12,293 nucleotides of DNA from Rhizobiales bacterium UBA697 (GTDB lineage Bacteria; Pseudomonadota; Alphaproteobacteria; Rhizobiales; Ancalomicrobiaceae): NCBI GenBank assembly GCA_002298965.1, contig DBMN01000159.1:1-12293 (forward strand), in the 5' to 3' direction. The position numbers and the translations under genes were made by a program. The notes under the pieces were generated by a model. It had not been told where the DNA came from. It searched no databases and worked only from the letters and a program-made list of their open reading frames with translations. Position 1 is the first letter of the stretch. Every line of letters starts with the position of its first letter. This document shows positions 1-6,178 of this stretch, one piece after another.

Positions 1-180
1 GTCGAGACGGGGGCGATCGTCGTCAGCCCGCGCGATACGGCCGGCCGTCGCCGCCCGTTCCGTGTCCGCGTCTTCTGCTGGCGCGCCGTCGCCCCGCCGA
101 GCGCCACCGCCCGCCCGTCGATCTGGAGCGACGCCGATCGCGCCCGCTTCGCCGCCGTCCTGAGGGAGAGCCGCCGATGA
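1..180 (+). CDS. C-terminal end of an unidentified phage protein (5' truncated)
   Basis: Reading frame 1 is open from the left edge and stops at TGA 178-180, overlapping the next gene's ATG at 177 in an ATGA junction typical of translational coupling. The visible 59 residues end in WSDADRARFAAVLRESRR and include a basic, aromatic stretch (FRVRVFCWR). The composition looks like real protein rather than an out-of-frame shadow, and third codon positions are nearly all G or C. Another frame over the same bases (stop at 161-163) is a Ser/Ala/Arg/Pro-rich string typical of shadow frames. I do not recognise the family. Its place suggests an early-operon gene cotranscribed with the helicase. Confidence 0.55.
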   Translation, partial: VETGAIVVSPRDTAGRRRPFRVRVFCWRAVAPPSATARPSIWSDADRARFAAVLRESRR

Positions 181-1568
181 ACGCCCATCTCGCCGACTAC
201 GAGCGGCTGCTCGCTGCCAAGGCGATCGAGGCGCCGCCGCGCGGCTTCGACGACGTGCCGGATCTCAATCCGGCGATGTTCCCGCACCAGCGCGACGTCA
301 CCGCGTTCCTGCTGCGCGCCGGCCGCGGCGCGGCCTTCCTCGACACCGGCCTCGGCAAGAGCCTCGTCGCGCTCGATTGGGGGCGCGTCGTCTCGGAGCG
401 CATGGACAAGCCCGTCCTGATGCTGGCGCCGCTCGCGGTGGCGCCGCAGCATGCCCGCGAGGCCGACAAGTTCGGCATCGAGGCCCGCGTCGTCACGACG
501 CCCGACGACGTCGGCCCGGGCGTCAACGTCACCAATTACGACAAGGTCGATCGTTTCGACCCGTCGCTCTTCGCCGGCATCGTCCTCGACGAAAGCTCGA
601 TCATCAAGAGCTTCACCGGCGCGACGACGCGCAAGCTGATGCGGATGTTCGCCGCCACGCCCTTCCGCCTCGCCTGCACGGCGACGCCGTCCCCGAACGA
701 CCACATGGAGCTCGGGCAGCATTCGCAGTTCCTCGGCGCCATGTCCTCGTCGGAGATGCTGACGCGGTTCTTCATCGCCGACCAGACCAACATGGGGCGC
801 TATCGCCTCAAGGGGCATGCCGTGCGGCCGTTCTGGTCGTGGGTGGCGAGCTGGGCGCGGTGTCTGTCGCGCCCCTCCGATCTCGGCCACGACGATGCCG
901 GTTTCGCGCTGCCCGAGCTGAAGCTCGTCCGGCACGAGGTCCGGGCCGACATCGGCGTCGATACCGGCGGCCTGCTCTTCCGCATCCCCGACACGTCGGC
1001 GACGGCGATCCATCGCGAGAAGCGCCTGACGGCGGATGCCCGCGCGGATCGCATCGCCGAGGTGGTCAATGCCGAGCCCGGCGAGGCCTGGGTGGTGTGG
1101 TGCGACACCGACTACGAGGCCGATGCGCTGACGGCGCGCATCCGCGATGCCGTCGAGGTGCGCGGCTCGATGTCCGAGAAGGTCAAGGAGGACCGCCTCG
1201 TCGGCTTCTCGGAGGGCCGCGTGCGGGTGCTGGTCTCCAAACCGTCGATCGCCGGATTCGGTCTCAACTGGCAGCACTGCGCCCGCATGGCCTTCGTCGG
1301 GCTGAGCTTCTCCTACGAGGCCTTCTATCAGGCGGTTCGGCGGTGCTGGCGTTTCGGGCAGACGCGCCCCGTCGAATGCCATGTCGCCATGGCCGACACC
1401 GAGCGGGCGATCTGGGACGTGATCAGTCGCAAGAGCGGCGATCACGAGGCGATGAAGACCGAGATGTATGCCGCGATGCGCCGCGCCGTCGAGGTGCGCC
1501 GCGTTCGCCACGACTATCGGCCGGCGATCCCGCTGGCCCTGCCCGCTTGGATGGAGGCGCGCCCGTGA
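177..1568 (+). CDS. SNF2-like / superfamily II DNA helicase (phage)
   Basis: The 463-residue protein has the full motif series of a superfamily II, SNF2-like ATPase. A Q-type region (FPHQRDVTAFLL, about 35-46) leads to Walker A DTGLGKS (56-62). Motif Ia is LAPLAVAPQ (83-91), Walker B is LDESS (137-141) and motif III is TATPSPND (167-174). The second RecA lobe ends with motif V (PSIAGFGLNW) and motif VI QAVRRCWRFGQ (385-395) with its arginine finger region. The family couples ATP hydrolysis to movement on duplex DNA; the actual substrate here is inferred only. ATG 177 follows a purine-rich GAGGGAGAG (162-170) and overlaps the upstream stop. The stop overlaps the methyltransferase start (GTGA), so the two are probably made together. 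Roles in replication, recombination or defence evasion are possible; the sequence does not decide. Confidence 0.88.
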   Translation: MNAHLADYERLLAAKAIEAPPRGFDDVPDLNPAMFPHQRDVTAFLLRAGRGAAFLDTGLGKSLVALDWGRVVSERMDKPVLMLAPLAVAPQHAREADKFGIEARVVTTPDDVGPGVNVTNYDKVDRFDPSLFAGIVLDESSIIKSFTGATTRKLMRMFAATPFRLACTATPSPNDHMELGQHSQFLGAMSSSEMLTRFFIADQTNMGRYRLKGHAVRPFWSWVASWARCLSRPSDLGHDDAGFALPELKLVRHEVRADIGVDTGGLLFRIPDTSATAIHREKRLTADARADRIAEVVNAEPGEAWVVWCDTDYEADALTARIRDAVEVRGSMSEKVKEDRLVGFSEGRVRVLVSKPSIAGFGLNWQHCARMAFVGLSFSYEAFYQAVRRCWRFGQTRPVECHVAMADTERAIWDVISRKSGDHEAMKTEMYAAMRRAVEVRRVRHDYRPAIPLALPAWMEARP

Positions 1569-2503
1569 CCCCCCCGGACACCCCCGATACCCGTGTCATC
1601 GACCAGGCGCACGGCGAGCGCTTCGCCGCCTACTGCGCCGACTGCGTCCCCTTCACCGCTGCGCTGCCGCCGGGAAGCGTGGACTTCTCGGTCTATTCGC
1701 CGCCGTTCTCGTCGCTCTACATCTATTCGGAGAGCGTCGCCGACATGGGCAACTGCGCCAGTGACGACGAGTTCTTCGACCAGTACCGCCACCTCGTGCG
1801 CGCCCTCTTCGCCGCGACGCGGCCGGGCCGCCTGACGGCGATCCACGTCAAGGACCTCGTCTACTACCAGAATTCGAGCGAGCGCGGCACGGCCGGCCTC
1901 AGGCCCTTCTCGGACGGATGCACGCGCATCCACCTCGAGGAGGGGTGGGACCTGCACTCGCGCATCACGATCTGGCGCGACCCCGTCCGCGAGATGCAGA
2001 AGACCAAGGCGCACGGGCTCCTGTGGAAGACGCTCAGGGCCGATTCGACCTTCTCGCGCCAGGGCCTGCCCGAATATCTGCTGGTCTTCCGCAGGTGGGC
2101 GAAGGACGGCGAGGACGTCGTTCCGGTGACGCACACCAAGGAGAGTTTCCCGGTCGAGGAGTGGCAGGACCTCGCCTCGCCGGTGTGGAACTTCGGCGTG
2201 CAGGACCTGCCCGAGACCGACGTCCTGAACGTCAAGGTGGCGCGCTCCGACAAGGACGAGAAGCATCTCTGCCCGATGCCGCTCAACATCACGCGCCGCG
2301 CCTTGAGGCTTTATTCCCGTCCGGGAGAAACCGTCTTCTCGCCCTTCATGGGGATCGGTTCCGAGGGCTGGACGAGCCTGCAGGAGGGCCGCCGCTTCAT
2401 CGGGACCGAGCTCAACCCGGCGTATTTCCGCCAGGCCGTCAAGAACCTCGAGGACGCCGCGACCCACGGTCGGACGGGCGACCTCTTCGCGGCAGTGGGG
2501 TGA
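1565..2503 (+). CDS. DNA N4-cytosine/N6-adenine methyltransferase (beta-type motif order)
   Basis: The 312-residue protein starts at GTG 1565 inside the helicase stop (GTGA). The same frame is open far upstream, but that part only shadows the helicase. The catalytic motif IV is SPPF (45-48). The AdoMet-binding motif I lies near the C-terminus (SPFMGIGSEGW, 259-269) and is followed by FIGTELNPAYF. This order, catalytic before AdoMet motif, is that of beta-class amino-methyltransferases such as many phage and restriction-modification enzymes. SPPF rather than DPPY leans towards N4-cytosine, but families with S/TSPP also methylate adenine, so the base is uncertain. It transfers a methyl group from AdoMet to DNA, probably to protect phage DNA from host restriction. 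No cognate nuclease is visible. The overlap with the SNF2-like helicase suggests a joint function. Confidence 0.88.
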   Translation: MTPPDTPDTRVIDQAHGERFAAYCADCVPFTAALPPGSVDFSVYSPPFSSLYIYSESVADMGNCASDDEFFDQYRHLVRALFAATRPGRLTAIHVKDLVYYQNSSERGTAGLRPFSDGCTRIHLEEGWDLHSRITIWRDPVREMQKTKAHGLLWKTLRADSTFSRQGLPEYLLVFRRWAKDGEDVVPVTHTKESFPVEEWQDLASPVWNFGVQDLPETDVLNVKVARSDKDEKHLCPMPLNITRRALRLYSRPGETVFSPFMGIGSEGWTSLQEGRRFIGTELNPAYFRQAVKNLEDAATHGRTGDLFAAVG

Positions 2504-2504
2504 C

Positions 2505-3785
2505 ATGTGGCTCTACGTTCCGCCCCCGGACCAAATCACTACATCAGCCTCTGCACCGGAGGCGGAGGGCTCGATCTCGGCGTCGAGCTGGCAATGCCTG
2601 CTGCTCGAGCGGTCGTGCTGGTGGAGAGGGAAGCCCCGGCCGTCGCGACTCTGGTCGCGGCAATGGAAGCGGGCCTCATGGCTCCGGCTCCTGTGTGGTC
2701 GGATGTGCGAACCCTCCCGGCTCGAGGCTTCCGTGGCCTCGTGGACGGCGTCGTTGGCGGCATCCCGTGCCAGCCTCATTCGGTCGCCGGCCGACGCCTC
2801 GGCCGAGACGATCCCCGCGACCTGTGGAGCGCCGCGCGACGCATCGTCGTCCAGTCCGGCGCGTGGTGGGTCCTCATCGAGAATGTTCGCGGCATGCTCT
2901 CGAGCGGAGGCGCGGAGCGCGTTTGGCGTGACCTGGGCCGACTCGGTTTCGAGCGCGCGTTCGGACTATTCTCGGCGGCGGAAGTCGGCGCGAGCCACGA
3001 GCGCGAACGGCTCTTCATCCTCGGCGTGGCCGACGCCGGTCGCTCAAGACGACCAGAAGTCGCCCGACGCGCACATGGCGATGAAAGCGCGAATGAAGGG
3101 CGGCCCGCGAAACTGCATCACCTCTCTGAACGTCCTGACCAAGGTGTGGGAGGTTCCAACGGTGTCGGCCTGGCCGACACCGACGGCTTCGGACTGGAAG
3201 GGCAGCGGCCCGACGATGGTGCGCGCGGATGGGAAGATGCGCGGCGACCGTCTGGACTATGCGTCGGAACAGGTTTGGGCGACGCCAACTGTTCCAAACG
3301 GCGGGCGCTCGTTCGCGCCGGGGTCGATATCGGCGACCGGGAAAAAGTTGGATGGGAGGAAGGGCCAGATCGATCTGGCGTATCAATCGAAGATCTGGGC
3401 GACGCCGACCGTGAAGGGCAACCACAACCGTGCCGGCATCTCGCCGAAGGCGGGGGACGGGCTGGCGACGCAGGCCGCCCGCCTCTTCGAGACGAATTCG
3501 GACACACACCTCCCGGACCTGGGTCGACCGACGACTGGAGACGTATCCTCGCCGCCCGCCCCGACCTCGCGCCTGCGGTTGAACCCTTCGTTCGTCGAGT
3601 GGCTGATGGGCTGGCCGGAGGGATGGACGCAGCTCTCGCTCGCCGCCTCGACGCCTTCCGCCCAGATGCCCTGCGGCTGCTCGGAAACGGCGTTCACCCT
3701 CTGGCGGCGGCTCATGCGCTCAGAACTCTCGCGCCTCGCCTCGCTGCGCGAGGCTGCGCCCGTGCAGGGTTCCTTGTTCGGATGA
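2505..3785 (+). CDS. Overlapping +1 frame: WPTP-repeat protein with LNPxFVEWLMGWP motif
   Basis: This frame is open for 426 codons from ATG 2505. Its first half (about residues 1-170) is Ser/Ala/Arg-rich and unrecognised. From W175 (base 3027) it changes: WPTPVAQDDQKSPDAHMAMK, then KARMKGGPRNCITSL, a degenerate WEVPTV, WPTPTASDW (3171), WATPTV (3276 and 3396), LNPSFVEWLMGWPEGWT (359-375), a CSETAFTLWRRLMRSELSRL segment and terminal QGSLFG. From memory this matches a widespread phage/metagenome family, often labelled methyltransferase or hypothetical; I could not check. By hand count, third-position GC over 3027-3785 is higher here (about four in five) than in the methyltransferase frame (about three in five), as expected if this frame is translated. 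The start is uncertain: ATG 2505, an internal ATG such as 3075, or a frameshift near 2990-3030 joining the methyltransferase N-terminus. The function is unknown. Confidence 0.5.
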   Translation: MWLYVPPPDQITTSASAPEAEGSISASSWQCLLLERSCWWRGKPRPSRLWSRQWKRASWLRLLCGRMCEPSRLEASVASWTASLAASRASLIRSPADASAETIPATCGAPRDASSSSPARGGSSSRMFAACSRAEARSAFGVTWADSVSSARSDYSRRRKSARATSANGSSSSAWPTPVAQDDQKSPDAHMAMKARMKGGPRNCITSLNVLTKVWEVPTVSAWPTPTASDWKGSGPTMVRADGKMRGDRLDYASEQVWATPTVPNGGRSFAPGSISATGKKLDGRKGQIDLAYQSKIWATPTVKGNHNRAGISPKAGDGLATQAARLFETNSDTHLPDLGRPTTGDVSSPPAPTSRLRLNPSFVEWLMGWPEGWTQLSLAASTPSAQMPCGCSETAFTLWRRLMRSELSRLASLREAAPVQGSLFG

Positions 3786-3799
3786 TGGAGGCCGGCTGA
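2507..3799 (+). CDS. C5-cytosine DNA methyltransferase (Dcm-like)
   Basis: The 430-residue frame carries the classic C5-methyltransferase motifs. Motif I is ISLCTGGGGLDLG (13-25), motif IV is GGIPCQPHS with catalytic Cys88, and motif VI is LIENVRG (Glu125). Motif VIII is ASHERERLFIL (162-172). A motif IX-like stretch (RRVADGLAGGMDA) and motif X LLGNGVHPLAAAHAL (391-405) close the fold. Between VIII and X, where the target-recognition domain lies, are repeats of the form L/V-A/G-D-A/T-D/N. The enzyme flips out cytosine and methylates C5, most likely to evade restriction. GTG 2507 is the only start before motif I; it sits four bases after the upstream stop and shares its first G with an ATG in another frame. 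The distal half is overlapped by a second recognisable frame, and third-position GC in this frame falls there. Its stop overlaps the next start (TGATG). Confidence 0.85.
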   Translation: MALRSAPGPNHYISLCTGGGGLDLGVELAMPAARAVVLVEREAPAVATLVAAMEAGLMAPAPVWSDVRTLPARGFRGLVDGVVGGIPCQPHSVAGRRLGRDDPRDLWSAARRIVVQSGAWWVLIENVRGMLSSGGAERVWRDLGRLGFERAFGLFSAAEVGASHERERLFILGVADAGRSRRPEVARRAHGDESANEGRPAKLHHLSERPDQGVGGSNGVGLADTDGFGLEGQRPDDGARGWEDARRPSGLCVGTGLGDANCSKRRALVRAGVDIGDREKVGWEEGPDRSGVSIEDLGDADREGQPQPCRHLAEGGGRAGDAGRPPLRDEFGHTPPGPGSTDDWRRILAARPDLAPAVEPFVRRVADGLAGGMDAALARRLDAFRPDALRLLGNGVHPLAAAHALRTLAPRLAARGCARAGFLVRMMEAG

Positions 3800-4680
3800 T
3801 GGCTGCCCGTCCGTGGTTCAAGTTCTACCCCCGCGACTGGCGGGGCGACCAGGCGCTGCGCGCCGTCTCCATGGCGGCGCGCGGCCTCTGGATGGAAATC
3901 CTCTGCCTGATGCACGAGGCGGAGCCCCGTGGGCATCTCCTGCTCAACGGCAAGAAAGTGGACGTCGATACCCTAGCGCGCATGGTCGGCGCATCGCCTG
4001 ACGAAGTCTCCGCCTGGTTGGCCGAGCTTCAGACCGCAGGTGTGTTCTCCCTTGCCCGCAACGGTACCGTGACCTCCCGCCGCATGATCCGGGACGAAAA
4101 AGCCGCGAAGGAAGGGGCGAAGTCCGTCACCAAGCGATGGAAGCAAGAGGCTGAAACGAAAGGAGAAAATGACGACCCTAATAGGTCACCCCATAGGTCC
4201 CCTACGGGAACACCTATTACTCAGAGGCCAGATACCAGAGATATACGTTCCTCTCACAGGCAGCAGCAGAGAGGAGAGTCGGAGAGGGCGAGCGAGAGCG
4301 AGCCCGTGGCAGCCGCCGTGCCGTCGTGCGGCTCCGATGTCTCCGGTCTCTCATCCGAACGTCTCGTCGCGATGTTGCGCGCCGCAGCGGGGTACGAGGA
4401 CAATCCGTCCCCCGATCTCTTCGTCGTCGCGCCGATCTTCGATCTTCTCGTCGAGGGGTTCGATCTCGATCGCGAGATCCTGCCCGTGATCCGCGCCAAG
4501 GCCGCGGCGATGGCGCGGCCGGCGCGATCCTGGCGCTATTTCGTCGAGCCGATCCGCGAGGCGCGCGACCGGCCACCGACCACCCGATCGGCCGCCGCCG
4601 AGGCGGCGACGATCGCCGACGATCTCGCCGAGGCGCGCCGTCGCCTCGAAGCCAATGCCCGTCTTGCCGACCCGAGGTGA
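3799..4680 (+). CDS. Phage replication initiator-like protein (DUF1376/YdaU-like N-terminus)
   Basis: The 293-residue protein opens with RPWFKFYPRDWRGDQALRAV, the aromatic W-x-F-Y-P-x-D-W signature of DUF1376-like phage proteins. A winged-helix-like segment follows (DVDTLARMVGASPDEVSAWL, about 54-73, and then a beta-wing VFSLARNGTVTSRRMI). A hydrophilic, low-complexity linker (about 115-170) leads to a helical C-terminal domain (from about SSERLVAMLRAA, ending LEANARLADPR). This two-domain, linker-separated layout resembles lambda O-type initiators, where the N-terminus binds the origin and the C-terminus recruits the helicase; replication initiation is inferred. ATG 3799 overlaps the methyltransferase stop (TGATG), so translation is coupled. 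The linker DNA is less GC-rich and holds ATAGGT repeats that could be the origin. A purely regulatory DNA-binding role is the main alternative. Confidence 0.65.
   Translation: MAARPWFKFYPRDWRGDQALRAVSMAARGLWMEILCLMHEAEPRGHLLLNGKKVDVDTLARMVGASPDEVSAWLAELQTAGVFSLARNGTVTSRRMIRDEKAAKEGAKSVTKRWKQEAETKGENDDPNRSPHRSPTGTPITQRPDTRDIRSSHRQQQRGESERASESEPVAAAVPSCGSDVSGLSSERLVAMLRAAAGYEDNPSPDLFVVAPIFDLLVEGFDLDREILPVIRAKAAAMARPARSWRYFVEPIREARDRPPTTRSAAAEAATIADDLAEARRRLEANARLADPR
4181..4217. repeat. ATAGGT repeats in the initiator linker (possible origin iterons)
   Basis: Two direct copies of ATAGGT (4181-4186 and 4193-4198, 12 bases apart, both followed by C) are accompanied by an inverted copy ACCTAT (4212-4217). 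They lie in a locally AT-richer part of an otherwise very GC-rich gene, in codons for the low-complexity linker of the initiator-like protein. In lambdoid phages the origin sits in the same place within the O gene. Three hexamers is a small set, so this is a candidate only. Confidence 0.35.
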
Positions 4681-4684
4681 TCCG

Positions 4685-5122
4685 ATGTCCACGATGATCG
4701 TCGACGACTTCCTGAAACCGCTGCTCGCGCTCTTCGCCAAGCCGCGCGGCGACATCCCCACCATCGCCGAGGCGCTGGTCGATGACTGCCCGGCGGTGAC
4801 GCAGTACCAGCTGCGGGCCGCCGTCAAAGCGCTGCGCCAGACGTGGAAATACACGACGTTTCCGTCGCATGCGGCCTGCGTCTCGGCGATCAGGTCGGCA
4901 CCGACGGCCGAATTCGTGCCGTCCGCGGCGCGGCCGACCGAGGGCCGGCGACCGAGCGGTCCGGCGCCGATCCTCGCCCAGGCCGAGGCCTATGTCGACG
5001 CCTACGAGGCGGCCGGGGCGGCGGAGAAGGCGGCGATGGATCGCCGTCATCCGGGTCGCTACGAGGGCGCGCTGGCGGTGATCCGGGCTTTCGCGGCGGC
5101 GGAAGCCGAGCGCGTGGCCTGA
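4685..5122 (+). CDS. Small phage protein, possibly a helicase-loader-like replication partner
   Basis: The 145-residue product begins MSTMIVDDFLKPLLALFAKP. ATG 4685 is preferred over an in-frame start at 4655, because GAGG (4674-4677) lies seven bases before it and the upstream start would overlap the previous gene by 26 bases. Residues about 20-68 form a helical domain ending in QLRAAVKALRQTWKYTTFPSHAACVSAIR. That spacing resembles small phage proteins placed next to initiators, in which a helix followed by a TFPS-type turn precedes the C-terminal helix. The C-terminal part is an Ala-rich helical region (AEAYVDAYEAAGAAEKAAMD) with no motif I know. There is no ATPase motif, so it is not a DnaC-type loader; a lambda P-like adaptor role is inferred from position only. 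It follows the initiator gene by four bases and is surely cotranscribed. Confidence 0.6.
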   Translation: MSTMIVDDFLKPLLALFAKPRGDIPTIAEALVDDCPAVTQYQLRAAVKALRQTWKYTTFPSHAACVSAIRSAPTAEFVPSAARPTEGRRPSGPAPILAQAEAYVDAYEAAGAAEKAAMDRRHPGRYEGALAVIRAFAAAEAERVA

Positions 5123-5140
5123 CGGGCGAGGGAGGTCGAG

Positions 5141-6061
5141 ATGATCGCGGTATCCATCGAGAAGCTCGTGCGCTGGTGCGTCGTCGACGAATGGCCGAAA
5201 GAGCGCGAGACCGCCGGCCTCGGCGGCGGCATGGGCTCCGGCTGGGGCGCGACGGAGAGCTACGTCAAGCTGCTGACGGTGATCGACGAGAACCGGTACG
5301 GCGTCGTTCCGGACGTCGGCGGGGCGGGCGACGTCCATCCCGATGCCGTCGTGGTCGGCGAGGCGCTGCAGCGTCTCTGCGCCGACGGCGGGCCGGTCCT
5401 CGCCGAGATCGATCCGGCCTGGCTCGTCGGCGATCTCGTCTGGCGGGTCGGCGAGCGGCAGGGCGACGAGGCCGGCCGCGAGGCGCTGGCATGGATGATG
5501 CCGCGGGCGATCGAAGCGCTGGGGCGCGTGGTGGCGATCGATGCTGCAGGCGCCCGCCGCGCCAAGCTTCCGCTGGATGCCCTTCTCGTCCGTTCGGCGC
5601 TTCTCGGCGCGCCGGAATGGCGGATGGCGGCGGCGACATGGGGGCAGGTCAAGCGGCCGAACGGAACGCTCGTCTGGCGTCGCAAGGCGCGACGCGCCGT
5701 CGACTGGAACGAGGAGGGGGAGGCCATTCGGTGGGCGGACGTCGAGGTGGACGTGCCTCCGACGCCAGGCGGACGGCGCAGGATCGCGGACGCCTATCCA
5801 GCCATGGCGGTGATGCCGTTCGACGACGATACGGTCGTCGACAGGGCGCGGCACGTCCTTTGGCGCACGGCGCTGCGCGCCCTTGCCGCGGCCGTCGCCG
5901 GGCAACTCGCCGACCATGCGCTGATCGATGATGGCGCGGCCTCAATGCCGTGGCTCGGCGGTGGGCGCGCGGGGCGGGTGCTGCTCGTCGCCCTATCTCC
6001 TTCGCCGGACACCCCGCCGCGCCGCGCGGCGAAGCGCCGGTCAGGTCATGGGGGTTCGTGA
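5141..6061 (+). CDS. Conserved-looking phage protein of unknown function (candidate late regulator)
   Basis: The 306-residue protein starts at ATG 5141, five bases after a strong GGAGG (5131-5135). I do not recognise a named domain. Visible features are an N-terminal IEKLVRWCVVDEWPKERET, a glycine-rich GLGGGMGSGWGATESYVKLL, a central helical part, then APEWRMAAATWGQVKRPNGTLVWRRK and a C-terminal helical stretch RARHVLWRTALRALAAAVAGQL. The tail is basic (PPRRAAKRRSGHGGS). There are no membrane segments, signal peptide or cysteine clusters. From memory, proteins with this W-rich middle and late helical segment occur in alphaproteobacterial phages as hypotheticals. It is the last gene before the late promoter-like leader, where phages often place an antiterminator or late activator (Q or RinA position), so such a role is possible but rests on position alone. 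Confidence 0.7.
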   Translation: MIAVSIEKLVRWCVVDEWPKERETAGLGGGMGSGWGATESYVKLLTVIDENRYGVVPDVGGAGDVHPDAVVVGEALQRLCADGGPVLAEIDPAWLVGDLVWRVGERQGDEAGREALAWMMPRAIEALGRVVAIDAAGARRAKLPLDALLVRSALLGAPEWRMAAATWGQVKRPNGTLVWRRKARRAVDWNEEGEAIRWADVEVDVPPTPGGRRRIADAYPAMAVMPFDDDTVVDRARHVLWRTALRALAAAVAGQLADHALIDDGAASMPWLGGGRAGRVLLVALSPSPDTPPRRAAKRRSGHGGS

Positions 6062-6110
6062 AAAATTTTTCGCAGAACGCTTGACAGTGCGGGTGACGGT
6101 CTGGCAGGTT
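6061..6110 (+). promoter_or_regulatory. Candidate late promoter with A/T tract upstream
   Basis: A perfect -35 hexamer TTGACA lies at 6081-6086. At 18 bases spacing there is CAGGTT (6105-6110), a weak -10 that matches TATAAT at only two positions. Ten bases before the -35 lies AAAAATTTTT (6061-6070, part of the 12-bp palindrome GAAAAATTTTTC), placed where an UP element would contact the RNA polymerase alpha subunits. A/T runs like this are rare in the window. The site sits in the gap between the early operon and the structural genes. The weak -10 may mean that an activator is needed. Confidence 0.45.
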
Positions 6111-6126
6111 CATCCACGGATAGAAA

Positions 6127-6159
6127 GAAGCCCCGACGCGGAGATGCAGTCGGGGCTTC
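6127..6159 (+). terminator. Perfect 11-bp hairpin in the leader (terminator or attenuator)
   Basis: GAAGCCCCGAC (6127-6137) and GTCGGGGCTTC (6149-6159) are exact reverse complements around an 11-base loop. The 5' side is preceded by an A-rich stretch (TAGAAAGAAG) and the 3' side is followed by CGTCGTTGT, which is only mildly T-rich. It therefore fits either a weak intrinsic terminator of the upstream operon or an attenuator just downstream of the promoter. It ends 19 bases before the next ATG, so it could also influence translation. Confidence 0.55.
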
Positions 6160-6178
6160 GTCGTTGTCGGGGGTCGGC

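Noticed and set aside
377..1564. Upstream extension of the amino-methyltransferase frame through the helicase gene
   Set aside because: The translation is an Arg/Ala/Gly/His-rich shadow with no motifs; homology starts just after GTG 1565.
2479..2500. GDLFA near the end of the amino-methyltransferase as a clamp-binding motif
   Set aside because: It lacks the conserved glutamine of Q-x-x-L-F, so the match is too weak.
1514..2506. Minus-strand open frame of 330 codons opposite the methyltransferase
   Set aside because: Composition typical of an antisense shadow, and the + strand gene has clear catalytic motifs.
4217..5917. Long open frame on the minus strand (566 codons)
   Set aside because: It runs antisense across three well-placed + strand genes with ribosome-binding sites. 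Its product is Arg/Pro/Ala-rich without motifs, as is usual for the complement of GC-rich genes.
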